In this document: in pieces, positions 9,204-17,805 of the stretch
Position numbering within the stretch: position 1 is the first letter of the stretch
Layout of the letters: each line of letters begins with the position of its first letter
Assembly (NCBI RefSeq): GCF_013283785.1
Contig: NZ_JABCPZ010000051.1
Span: 1-52,970 of the forward strand
Length of the DNA stretch: 52,970 bases
Reading direction: 5' to 3'
DNA from: Nonomuraea antri
GTDB taxonomy: Bacteria; Actinomycetota; Actinomycetes; Streptosporangiales; Streptosporangiaceae
Translations under genes and position numbers: made by a program
The notes under the pieces: generated by a model
What the model saw: only the letters and a program-made list of their open reading frames with translations
The model's database searches: none
Told to the model about the DNA's origin: nothing

Positions 9204-11912
9204 ATGCTTCGCGGCCGGCAGGTTGAGTGTGCTGCCATCGACGCCCTGCTCGAGCAGGTCCGGCGCGGGGCGAGTGGTGTGCTGCTGATGCGCGGGGAGC
9301 CCGGGATCGGGAAGACCGCCCTGCTGGAGTACGCCCTCGGCAGCGTGGACGAGCACGTCCGGGTACTGCAGTGCGCAGGCTATGAATCGGAGAGCCAGGT
9401 GCCGTTCGCCGGGCTGCACCAGGCGCTCCGCCCAGTCCTCGACCATCTTCCGGCGCTGGCCGAACCGCAGCGCCGTGCGTTGTCCGGTGCCTTCGGGCTA
9501 GGGGAGGCCACTCCGGACCGGTTCATGATCGGCGCGGCGGTGTTGTCGTTGCTGGCCGAGGCGTCCGAAGTGTCTCCGCTGCTGGTTCTGATCGACGACG
9601 CGCACTGGCTGGACCGGGCATCGCTGGATGCGTGGATGTTCGCCGCACGGAGGCTGGGGCGCGAGGCCGTCGGCGTACTGATCGCCACCCGTGACGAGCC
9701 CGGCGCGCCGGATGCGTCCGGGCTCCCGCAAATCACACTCGCCGGCCTACTGCCACAAGACGCTGCGCTGCTGCTCGATGATCTCGGTTTCGCGGGCGTT
9801 GCCCGGACCGAGTTGGTCGCGTCCACCGAAGGCAACCCATTGGCGCTGCGTGAACTTGCGGCCACAGGCCCGATGCCGTACGAGGCCCCGATACGGTTGA
9901 CCGATCGCCTGGTGCAGGCGTTCGGTCGCCAGATCGACGCACTCCCGCCCAGTACGCGCAGGTTTCTGACACTCGCAGCGGCCGACGACACGGGTGATCT
10001 CGCGACCATTTACCGGGCGGCTCCCGCGGTCGGTACCTCGCTCGCCGATCTGACCGCGGCGGAATCAGCCGGACTGGTTCGAGTGGCGCACGGCGCGCTG
10101 GTCTTCCGGCACCCGCTGTTGCGGTCTGCCGCGTATCACGGCGCGGTACTGGCCGATCGGCTGGAGTCTCATCGCGCCCTGGCCACGGTCACCGGCAACG
10201 AATATCGGCGCGTCTGGCATCTGGCCGCGGCGACGATCGGACACGACGACGCGATCGCCGACGCCTTGGAACAGGCGGGCAGGCGTGCGATGGCTCGGGG
10301 TGCGCACAGTGCGGCATCGTCGGCCTTTCGAAGAGCCGCTGAACTTTCGGCCGAGGCGAGCGATGCGGTGCGTCGGATGACCGACGCGGCCGAAGCGGCT
10401 GTCGACGCGGGCAGGATCGAATGGGCCAGGGTGACGGCGCTGCAGACCCTTTCGACTGCCGGTGGCCCGTTGCATCGCGCCCGGTTGCTCGAGGTTGCCG
10501 GTCGGGCCGAATTCGCAGCCCGTAACCTGCACGAGGCCTATGGCCACCTCCTGGCCGCCAGCGACGCGATGGTCGCAGGTGATGGCGAGCGTGCGTTCTG
10601 GCTGGGCCTGACCGCTGTGCACACGGTCTGGTCGATGCCCACGGATCCGGTGAAGCTCGTCGCCGCTGTCGATCACCTTGCCTCGTTGGCGCCCGAGGGA
10701 ACATCACTGGATGCCGTTGCGTGGCTCGCGAAATGGACTGCGGTGGCCGCCCTCGTGACCGACCCTCGCGGGTACCCCGAACTTGATCCTCTGCTGCTCC
10801 GCGCCGCCTCCGTCGCCAGGGAGCGTGGACCCGAGGCCCTGGCCGAGGTGATGAGCTTCGCGACAATGCTGAATCGGGACAGAACATCGTCGGAGATCGC
10901 CGCCGAGATCATCCAGGATGCCCGCGAGCGGGGCGCGGTCGCCGTGCTCCCATCGGCGCTTGCCCAGCTCAGCCTGAGTCAAGTCTTTCTCGGTCGGCAT
11001 CGGGACGCGCTGATCAGCGGCACCGAAGCGGTCACGCTGGGCCGTGATACCGGTCAACAGCTCTGGGCCGCGTACGCGAGCTCCGCGTTGGCCTACCTGG
11101 CGGCGATCGAGGGTGATGAGACGCGTTGCCGCGCGATGGCGAGCACCGACGCGGGTTCTCCGGGTGACGAGCGTGCGACGGGCACCCAGGCCGGCGCGGC
11201 CCTCGGCCTGCTCCATCTGGGACTTGGCCGGATCGCTGAGGCGTACGAACGTCTTGCTGCCGTGCAACGGGCACCAACCCGGCACCTGTCCGCCGTCCAG
11301 CGCAGCGTGCCCGACTTCATCGAAGCCGCCGTCCGAATCGGCCGTGCCGACGCGGCGGCCGAGGCGCTGCGGCGCTGCGAAGCTTGGGCGACGGTCATGG
11401 ATGAGCCGTGGACCGACGCCTTGGTGTTGCGGTGTCGGGCCCTGCTTACGACCGACGAGTCGGCGGAGGATCTGTACGTTCAAGCACTGGCACGCCACCC
11501 GGTCGACGAACGGCCCTTCGATCGCGCCCGAACCACCCTGCTTTACGGCGAATGGCTACGCCGCGCCCGCCGCAAGACCGAGGCCCGGGAGCAGCTGGAC
11601 GTCGCACGCCGTCTGTTCGACCAGTTGGGCGCCCGGCCCTGGGTAGAGCGTGCATCGGGTGAACTGGCCACGATCGACGGCTCTGGTCAGCAACGTTCGA
11701 CGCCGGCCGAGGCGAGTCGACTGACACCGCAGGAACTGCAGATCGCCGAACTCGCCGCGGCCGGCCTGTCCAATCGTGACATCGCGGCGCAACTCTTCCT
11801 CAGCCCCCGCACCGTCGAATACCACCTGTACAAGGTCTATCCGAAACTCGAGATCCGATCCCGCGCCGAGCTCAGCAAGGTGCTTCACTATGAAACCGCA
11901 CTGGAGCGCTGA
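9204..11912 (+). CDS. LuxR-family transcriptional regulator of the LAL (MalT-like) type
   Basis: 902 residues. The N-terminal AAA/STAND ATPase has Walker A GEPGIGKTALL near residue 32 and Walker B LLVLIDDAHWLD near 130. A long helical TPR-like middle follows (about 400-820), and the C-terminal GerE/LuxR helix-turn-helix (838-897) reads LTPQELQIAELAAAGLSNRD, then PRTVEYHLYKVYPKL. LALs are ATP-dependent activators, often sensing a ligand through the TPR part. The frame stays open upstream into the divergent MFS gene. ATG 9204 is chosen because the family start MLRGRQVECAAIDALL begins there. The neighbouring exporter operon is the obvious target. Confidence 0.92.
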   Translation: MLRGRQVECAAIDALLEQVRRGASGVLLMRGEPGIGKTALLEYALGSVDEHVRVLQCAGYESESQVPFAGLHQALRPVLDHLPALAEPQRRALSGAFGLGEATPDRFMIGAAVLSLLAEASEVSPLLVLIDDAHWLDRASLDAWMFAARRLGREAVGVLIATRDEPGAPDASGLPQITLAGLLPQDAALLLDDLGFAGVARTELVASTEGNPLALRELAATGPMPYEAPIRLTDRLVQAFGRQIDALPPSTRRFLTLAAADDTGDLATIYRAAPAVGTSLADLTAAESAGLVRVAHGALVFRHPLLRSAAYHGAVLADRLESHRALATVTGNEYRRVWHLAAATIGHDDAIADALEQAGRRAMARGAHSAASSAFRRAAELSAEASDAVRRMTDAAEAAVDAGRIEWARVTALQTLSTAGGPLHRARLLEVAGRAEFAARNLHEAYGHLLAASDAMVAGDGERAFWLGLTAVHTVWSMPTDPVKLVAAVDHLASLAPEGTSLDAVAWLAKWTAVAALVTDPRGYPELDPLLLRAASVARERGPEALAEVMSFATMLNRDRTSSEIAAEIIQDARERGAVAVLPSALAQLSLSQVFLGRHRDALISGTEAVTLGRDTGQQLWAAYASSALAYLAAIEGDETRCRAMASTDAGSPGDERATGTQAGAALGLLHLGLGRIAEAYERLAAVQRAPTRHLSAVQRSVPDFIEAAVRIGRADAAAEALRRCEAWATVMDEPWTDALVLRCRALLTTDESAEDLYVQALARHPVDERPFDRARTTLLYGEWLRRARRKTEAREQLDVARRLFDQLGARPWVERASGELATIDGSGQQRSTPAEASRLTPQELQIAELAAAGLSNRDIAAQLFLSPRTVEYHLYKVYPKLEIRSRAELSKVLHYETALER

Positions 11913-12120
11913 GCAGCGTGGACGGCGAACACACCTATGGCTGCCCAATGTATCGAGGCTGACTGCGGGCGCTGCATCAGCGCGACAACAACCGCGACCA
12001 CTGCGACCACTCACGATCGTTGTCTTGGGCTATTGGTCACCTCTTTTCGTGCGGTGGATCGAATCCGCTCGACGCTGGGACCGTCCAGAATCAGCTCACC
12101 GGGCAGGTCGCGGACGAGTG

Positions 12121-12530
12121 TCACCACCAGCAGCGGTAGCGATACTGCCCGCGGGTCTGGGCGGTCATGGCAACGATGCCGTTCTCCAGCTCCGCGATGC
12201 GCTGGGCCTGGTCGGTGGCGGCCATGACCCTTCGTCGGTACGCCGCGGCGATTTCCGACTCCGACAGCCACACCTTGTCCGCTCCATGCCGGCGTGGCCA
12301 CCGCAGACGGGTCTCCTTCTTCGCCGGAATGGAGACCGCGTGAGGAGCGAAAGAACCGGGAGGCACGGAGATCAGCAGTACGCCTTGGGATGCATCGCTG
12401 GGATTGCCGATCCGGTGAGTTTCAAACCTTGGTGGCATGGGGTGGATGCGAGAGGCGGCAGCTTGTCGGATCCGGTTCTCAAGCGTGCCGAACTCGACGT
12501 CCAGGATGGCGGAAGGGTGTCCCCGGAGGA
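12121..12530 (-). pseudogene. Schlafen AlbA_2-domain protein, C-terminal fragment
   Basis: The reading LENRIRQAAASRIHPMPPRF, then QGVLLISVPPGSFAPHAVSI, then KETRLRWPRRHGADKVWLSE and SEIAAAYRRRV matches the central and later part of actinobacterial ATP-binding/AlbA_2 (Schlafen-like) proteins. In those, VPPSxxxPHAV and RWPRRxGxxxxWLSEsEvAdaYR are characteristic. The upstream half, including the start of the AlbA_2 domain, is absent: codons before about 12530 are unlike the family. So this is a truncated remnant. The 335 bp to the next feature (12531-12867) show only an AT-rich patch near 12740-12780. Confidence 0.65.
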
Positions 12531-12867
12531 GTCCGGGTGCTTGTAGTCGAGATCTTCTGTTTAGGGAACCGCAAGACTTCCTGATCAACAGCAGGATAGG
12601 GGAGGCGACAAAGCGTGAGGAACCGAGCCATCCGGTCAAGTATCCGGCCCTCAACCGATCGCAAGCTGCTGACAAGTGTTCTGGAAGTGATCGTCCAGGC
12701 GTGAGAGGGATGAGCGAATCCAGTCGTGATCGCACCTTGTGATCTACAATGTAAAGGCGGCGGGTGATTCAAAATTTATTCCCCCTGAAAAACAGCGGCA
12801 CGGGCTTCGCCCGTACGTCTCAACAGAGGCCACCTGCCATCGTCACCTTGATCTTCTTGCAGGTCAG

Positions 12868-13292
12868 AGAATGATGCAGGAGCTCATCGCCACCCCCAGC
12901 TTTCTGCAGGGGGCTGAAGGAGGACCCGGGGCCGCTGCAGTTAGGGACGCTGCTGGCGAGATCGCCAAGCTGGAGCGGGTCAAGGCGATCTGGCCGCCGG
13001 AGAACCTGCTCGAGGGAACTTCGGAGAAGATCGTGGAGGCGTGGCGGACGCGGGCGATGCGCAGGTATCCGTCCGACTGCGCCGCGGCCTGCCCGCAGGT
13101 GTGCCTGACGCTGCTGGCGGCGCTGTGCTGGGTGCGCAAGACCGAGACGATCGACGGGCTGGTGGAACTGCTGATCCAGCTCGTGCACAAGATCAGCGTG
13201 CGAGCGGAGAAGGAGGTGGAGAACGAGCTGAGCAGTGAGTTCCTGCGGGTGCAGGGCAAGCACGGCATACCTCGCCTCGGCCTGGATTCGCA
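12868..13292 (+). pseudogene. Tn3-family transposase fragment (internal)
   Basis: The reading AKLERVKAIWPPENLLEGTS, then EKIVEAWRTRAMRRYPSD, then LTLLAALCWVRKTETIDGLV and ELLIQLVHKISVRAEKEVEN matches the middle of one actinobacterial Tn3 transposase subfamily (DUF4158-type). Conserved positions have drifted, for example WPP where GLP is usual and extra Cys residues. No N-terminal DUF4158 region and no DDE catalytic part is present. It differs from the transposase at 23.4 kb, so it marks a separate insertion. Beyond 13292 the frame runs into unrelated sequence. Confidence 0.75.
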
Positions 13293-13340
13293 CCATCATC
13301 TCGTCGGCCATCACGCCGAGCTGGACCTGGAGGGCCGCCT

Positions 13341-13469
13341 GGCTTCGCCGGCTGGATCGCCCTCGGCGTCGGCTTCGTCCTCGTCGGCGTCCTGGTGCCG
13401 CCCGCGGCCTGGTTCGCCGAACGGCGGGCCACCCTGGTCAGCGCCTGGGTGGCGGATCAGCGGCCGTGA
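13341..13469 (+). pseudogene. C-terminal remnant of a membrane protein
   Basis: Read in the frame ending at TGA 13467-13469, the sequence gives one clean hydrophobic span (WIALGVGFVLVGVLVPPAAW) and a soluble tail (FAERRATLVSAWVADQRP). That is plausible protein with good codon bias, but no start is visible. Upstream the frame is replaced by the Tn3 fragment. The likeliest reading is that the Tn3 insertion removed the 5' part. It converges on, and overlaps by 13 bp, the 3' end of nuoH. Family unknown. Confidence 0.45.
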
Positions 13470-14704
13470 TAGTGCGGTAGATCGAGCGGCGGTACCGGGA
13501 AGCCGCCTGCGGTCGGTTCTTCGCCGAGCTCCTCGAACTCGGCGTCGACCTGTGCCTTCCTGGCTTCCTTTCGCCGCTGGCCGACGGTGTCGAACCGCAT
13601 CCAGATGGCCAGGGCGCCGACGGCGATGACGACCCCGAGCGCGGTGGAGACGATTCCCGGGCTCTGCGTGATCGTCCGGACGGCGGCGACGAGGAGGATC
13701 CAGCCTAGGTTGACCGGGATGAGGACCTTCCAGCCCAAGGACATGAGCTGGTCGTAGCGTACGCGGGGCAGCGAGGCGCGGACCCAGATGATGAAGCAGA
13801 ACGTCAGCACGAACTTGATGAAGAACCAGAGCAGCGGCCACCAGCCCTCGTTCGCGCCCGCCCACAGCGAGATCGGGAACGGCGCCCGCCAGCCACCCAT
13901 GAACAGGGTGACCGCGATGCCGGAGGCGGTGAACGTGTGCAGGTACTCGCCCATCATGATCAGAGCGAACTTCAGCGATGAGGAGTACTCCGTCTGGAAG
14001 CCGCCGACCAGTTCACCCTCACCCTCGGGCAGGTCGAACGGAATCCGCGCCGCCTCACCGAACATGCAGATCACATACACCAGGAACGACGGCAGCAGCA
14101 TGATGCCGTACCACAGCGACGTCTGCGCGTTCACGATCTCCGAGGTCGACAGCGTCCCGGCGAAGATGAAGACGGCCACGAACGACAGGCCCATCGCGAT
14201 CTCGTAGGAGACGACCTGCGCGGCCGAGCGCAGTCCACCGAGCAGCGCGTACGGCGAGCGCGACGACCACCCGGCCAGCACCACCCCGTACAGCGAGATG
14301 GCTCCCATCGCCAGCATGAACAACACCGCCACCGGCAGATCGACCAGTTGCAACGGCGTCTGGTGCCCGAACATCCACACCTTCGGCCCGAACGGCACGA
14401 TCGAGAACGCCACGAACGCCGGAACCACCATGATGACCGGGGCCAGCAGATACAGCACCTTGTCCACGGTGTTGGGGAAGAGGTCCTCCTTCAACCCCAT
14501 CTTGATCGCGTCCGCCACCGACTGCAGGATCCCGAAGGGTCCCGCTCGGTTGGGTCCGATGCGGTTCTGCATCCTGGAGATGAGCTTGCGCTCGAACCAG
14601 ACCCCGAACACGACTCCCAGCGAGAGGAAGAGGAACAGGAACACCGCCTTGACGATGGTGATCCCCAGCGGATCCCTGCCGAAGTCGGCGAGTGTGGCTC
14701 CCAT
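13457..14704 (-). CDS. nuoH: NADH-quinone oxidoreductase subunit H
   Basis: 415 residues of the complex I membrane subunit that joins the peripheral arm to the proton pumps and lines the quinone site. Signature stretches are GVWFERKLISRMQNRIGPNR near residue 35, GILQSVADAIKMGLKED, and the quinone-site loop GEAARIPFDLPEGEGELV with the family's conserved acidic residues. Eight to nine membrane spans are visible. Length is normal for actinobacteria. What is odd is the setting: nuoH normally sits between nuoG and nuoI, but here it stands alone between a Tn3 remnant and an AraC regulator. It could be an extra copy or part of a split locus. The start ATG 14704 matches the usual length. Confidence 0.95.
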   Translation of the reverse strand: MGATLADFGRDPLGITIVKAVFLFLFLSLGVVFGVWFERKLISRMQNRIGPNRAGPFGILQSVADAIKMGLKEDLFPNTVDKVLYLLAPVIMVVPAFVAFSIVPFGPKVWMFGHQTPLQLVDLPVAVLFMLAMGAISLYGVVLAGWSSRSPYALLGGLRSAAQVVSYEIAMGLSFVAVFIFAGTLSTSEIVNAQTSLWYGIMLLPSFLVYVICMFGEAARIPFDLPEGEGELVGGFQTEYSSSLKFALIMMGEYLHTFTASGIAVTLFMGGWRAPFPISLWAGANEGWWPLLWFFIKFVLTFCFIIWVRASLPRVRYDQLMSLGWKVLIPVNLGWILLVAAVRTITQSPGIVSTALGVVIAVGALAIWMRFDTVGQRRKEARKAQVDAEFEELGEEPTAGGFPVPPLDLPHYHGR

Positions 14705-14760
14705 GACGTGTTGCCCCTTCCCGTCCCGGCACGACGTTCGGCCGGGAGCGGAAGGTCACG

Positions 14761-15552
14761 CTATTCGGCGAGCTGCCTGGTGTCTTGAACGAATGCGAAC
14801 AGTTGCGCGGGCGTGAGCCGCGACATCGCCCTGATCTCCCGGCTGAGATGTGGCTGGTCGGCGAAGCCGCAGCTCAGGGCTGTGTCCAGGGTGGCTGACG
14901 GGCGGCGCCAGCTGTCCATGGTCCGCTGGAAGCGGGCGATCCGGGCGACGGTCTTGGGTGACAGACCCACCACTCTGCGGAATCCGAGCTCGACGTATCG
15001 CCTGCTGACGCCGAGCTCGGCGGCGAGGTCCGCGATCGTGCGCGGACAGTCCGGGGCCTGCAGCCGCCACCAGGCGTGCGTGATCAGGTGGTCGCGTCCC
15101 GGGCCGGGGCGCAGCCACGTCGTCAGGCGCTCCCACAGCAGGGCGAAGCGCTCATCCCAGCTCGCTGTCTCGCTCAGCCGCCCCGCCAGTTCCTCGGCCC
15201 GGATGCTGCCGAGGAGGTCAGCGAGTGGCACGGTCGCCCCGGCCACTTCCCTGACCGGCGCGCCCGTCAGCGCGGACATCCCGGCGGGAGTGAGCCCGAC
15301 CGCCATCCCGTGACGCCACGGCGTGTGGACCGCGAACGTCGCGGTGGCGCGTGGGCCGGTGACGATCGGGCTCATGCCGGTGAAGTCGACGATCAAGGTG
15401 GCCGCGTTGAGCGGCAGCATCCGCGCGTCTTCCGCCGTCCGCGTGCGGAATCCCGCCGCCCCCAGTGCGTACGGGCGCAGGTGCGGCGGCGACCGCCGCA
15501 CGATCATCTCGTACGGCTCGGCCTGCCCCAGCGCGGGCACCGAGTGGATCAT
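14761..15552 (-). CDS. AraC-family transcriptional regulator
   Basis: 263 residues. The C-terminal half holds two HTH units: IADLAAELGVSRRYVELGF and then LDTALSCGFADQPHLSREIR, followed by the family-typical SRLTPAQLF. The N-terminal half (MIVRRSPPHLRPY, VDFTGMSPIV, VGLTPAGMSALTGAPVREVA) resembles the AraC/DUF6597-type ligand domain. The start is uncertain: ATG 15552 has no clear ribosome site, and an in-frame ATG lies at 15507. Its own upstream region carries repeated TGCCTGA motifs, which suggests autoregulation. The target is unknown. Confidence 0.88.
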   Translation of the reverse strand: MIHSVPALGQAEPYEMIVRRSPPHLRPYALGAAGFRTRTAEDARMLPLNAATLIVDFTGMSPIVTGPRATATFAVHTPWRHGMAVGLTPAGMSALTGAPVREVAGATVPLADLLGSIRAEELAGRLSETASWDERFALLWERLTTWLRPGPGRDHLITHAWWRLQAPDCPRTIADLAAELGVSRRYVELGFRRVVGLSPKTVARIARFQRTMDSWRRPSATLDTALSCGFADQPHLSREIRAMSRLTPAQLFAFVQDTRQLAE

Positions 15553-15577
15553 GCCGTGGCCGGCTGGAGCATGGCGC

Positions 15578-15653
15578 GTGCCTGAGATGCCAGACCAACC
15601 ATGGATGACGCGTCAGGCACGTTCTGAATCCTTCATGTGCCTAGCATGCCTGA
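15578..15653. promoter_or_regulatory. Cluster of TGCCTGA/TCAGGCA motifs upstream of the AraC gene
   Basis: Four related boxes: GTGCCTGAG (15578), TCAGGCAC (15613), GTGCCTAG (15637) and TGCCTGA (15647). The second and third form an inverted repeat (AGGCAC...GTGCCT). They lie 26-100 bp before the AraC start, where an operator belongs. The rest of the gap to 15921 contains no gene I can support. Confidence 0.45.
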
Positions 15654-15921
15654 CACTCCAACAAGCACCGAAGAGAGACCACCAGTCGGCCGATGGTCGG
15701 CCACCTGGACGAGGCTTCGGGGGTTCGAGGTCGCATCAGGGCACCCGCAGGCGTTAGGTTTGCTGGACGTGGCGGCGGGCGGCCGCCGCTCGCCGAGGAT
15801 CGGTTTCGGCCCGGACGTTCGGGGATGAGTCAGGCGGCAGGGCTCGACAACGCTGGATCGGACGTATCCGCCGGTCGCATTGCTTGCTCACTGCTCCGTC
15901 TCGTGGGCCTCTGAGACGGGG

Positions 15922-16752
15922 TCAGCCGCCGCAGCCACCACCGCAACCCCCGGCGTTGCAACCGCTCCCGCCGGAGGCGGCTCTGTTGGGGCGTGAGGCG
16001 GGCCGAGGGCCGAGAATCGCGTCGCGGATGTCGTCGCTCGGGCCGTGCAGGGCGATGGTGATGGGTCCTTTGGCGGTGTCCCAGGGGTTGTCGCGCATGA
16101 GCGCCTCAAGAGCCTCGTCGCCGGCCGGCGTACAGTGCCGAAACCTCTTCTTCTCCTGGTGAGCCCATGCGATCAGTGCGGTCAGCACCACCACGGCGAG
16201 GATGCCCAGCGTCAGCACGGACTGGGTTGTCATGCTCGTGGTCAGCGCGGCCCACAACACGCTGCCCGCCGCCGCGGTGGCGACCCAGCCCAGCGCTCCC
16301 ACGATCCAGAGCCACCGGTCCATCGTGTGGAGGGAACCGGTCTGATACAGCAGCCCGTTCTCGATGAGGCGGTGTTCGAGGTCATCCGTGTACGAACCGC
16401 TGTAGAGCTCACGCTCTAAATGACGCGCCTCCAGACCCGCCGGCGCGCCGGCGACCAATCGCAGGAAGTGCTCCTCGATCGGGTCGCCCGGCTCATGGCG
16501 CGACCGGACCGGGTGGATGCGGCCATCGCGGGAAAGGCGCAACCTGCCCGCCTCGACCAGTATCCCGATGGCGGCCAAGGCGGTCCTCCGCTGTCCACCC
16601 TGCAGATAGGCCAGCTCGTACGGGGTCAGCTCGCGCGTCCGGAAGACAGGGACGGCCGCCTCGATGGCGGCGACCCGGCGTGCGAGCGAGCGGACGGCGA
16701 AGACGACGAGAACCGCGAGGACCAGTGAGGCGATCAGCGCGATCACGTTCAT
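15922..16752 (-). CDS. TIGR04222-domain membrane protein with Cys/Gly-rich tail
   Basis: 276 residues from ATG 16752 (GGAAAG precedes it; the open frame extends 19 codons further without support). An N-terminal span (VIALIASLVLAVLVVFAVRS) is followed by the TIGR04222 region with LTPYELAYLQGGQRRTALAA, LVEAGRLRLSRDGRI and LEARHLERELY. Two adjacent spans follow at about 145-195 (WIVGALGWVATAAAGSVLWA, VLTLGILAVVVLTALIAW). The tail after about 258 is extreme: NAGGCGGGCGG with a further Cys just before, a hallmark of the family. The function of this actinobacterial family is not known; the Cys/Gly tail could bind metal or be processed. Confidence 0.85.
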   Translation of the reverse strand: MNVIALIASLVLAVLVVFAVRSLARRVAAIEAAVPVFRTRELTPYELAYLQGGQRRTALAAIGILVEAGRLRLSRDGRIHPVRSRHEPGDPIEEHFLRLVAGAPAGLEARHLERELYSGSYTDDLEHRLIENGLLYQTGSLHTMDRWLWIVGALGWVATAAAGSVLWAALTTSMTTQSVLTLGILAVVVLTALIAWAHQEKKRFRHCTPAGDEALEALMRDNPWDTAKGPITIALHGPSDDIRDAILGPRPASRPNRAASGGSGCNAGGCGGGCGG

Positions 16753-17445
16753 TCGGGGGCTTTCCTTCCAGCGGGGTCGGAAGGCGGCGCACCGTGTCGA
16801 TTCTGACACGTCGGCTCCGGGGGGCTCCCGAGCGACCCGCTGGGCATTTTCAGGTCTTCGACCCCCTCCAGCCCGACCTGGCCCTGATCAGCTTCCTGGA
16901 ACGGCGTGACAGCGATGGAGTGCCGATCGAAGGCCCACGCCGCCCGGGCTACAGCTTCGAAGTCGACCGCCCGCTCTGCCGCGGGTTCATCCCCGTCTGC
17001 GATCGGGCGCTGAGCCGGCTGGATGCCACCGGCCGAGGCCGTAGCCGACACGTGGACAGGTACCACGGCCGCGTGCCCGCCGACAACCTGCTCCAGGCAC
17101 CCTTCCTCGGGGCCGGCCTGTTCCGCCGCTTCCGCGCCGTCGGCCAGGCCGCCATCATCCTGGCCGACTTCAACTACCCCCACCGCCGCCGTCCCCCCGG
17201 CCAGGGCCGTCCAGCGCATCATGCTCCGCCGCGACGCGTTCCTCATCGCCCGCTCGACGACCTAGTCCGCCGTCCACGTCCTGCTGCGCCGCCCCGACGG
17301 CACCAGCCAGCAACTCGCCGACACGTCCACCGCGATCGACCAGGGCGGCGCCCCCGCCAGGAAACTCCTCCGTCAAGCCCACCCCGCGTGACTCACCCAT
17401 GCCGCACTCACGACATCAACCCGCCCTCCGCATCCGGGAAGGACC
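16753..17445. other. Gap with a decayed coding remnant
   Basis: No intact gene. On the plus strand, codons from 17221 read MLRRDAFLIARSTT, then an in-frame TAG (17263-17265), then VHVLLRRPDGTSQQLADTST and AIDQGGAPARKLLRQAHPA ending at TGA 17389-17391. The second part has the codon bias of a real protein C-terminus, so I take this as a nonsense-interrupted remnant of unknown family. Upstream (16800-17220) several frames are open but none looks like a protein I know. Confidence 0.35.
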
Positions 17446-17530
17446 CACGCGGGTGGACCCTCCCCGCACATACACGTCCACGTGCTGGCGCAGATCGCCC
17501 GCAACCCGCGAACACGGATGCGCGACATAG
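17446..17530 (+). pseudogene. Decayed third copy of the winged-helix gene
   Basis: The DNA closely follows the start of the intact winged-helix gene at 32698-32780. Both carry GCGGGTGGACC, then a degraded form of the codons for THHARVLAQIARNP (VLAQIARNP is intact), then RMRDI. The recognition helix and wing that should follow are absent. It is a truncated duplicate of the two intact paralogues at 27.3 and 32.6 kb. Just beyond, on the minus strand (about 17610-17735), a short coding-like stretch (INVAEWVAVTRNWQLSVDTA, ending PTQPS and a stop) has no start and no family I know. Confidence 0.6.
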
Positions 17531-17805
17531 GAGTCAACCTTCAGGGCCGTCACGGGCGCCGGACGAGCCGGTCCGGCAGGCCACGGTGCTGTCCAGGGCG
17601 CTGCTTCAGGAGGGCTGGGTTGGGGGTGCGTTCGGGCGGTCTTGCGCGGCCTGCTCGAGCTTGGCCTTCTCCGCGGTGTCCACGCTGAGCTGCCAGTTGC
17701 GTGTGACGGCCACCCATTCGGCGACGTTTATCTTGGCACTTGATCTTGTCTCACAGGTCTGACAGATATGTCTGCTTCACACCTGTCTCACGAAAGAGAT
17801 GAGCA

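Noticed and set aside
16680..17762. 360-codon plus-strand frame
   Set aside because: It begins inside the minus-strand TIGR04222 gene and its later part is Arg/Pro-rich shadow; the only protein-like stretches are in another frame (17221-17391) and the decayed winged-helix copy.
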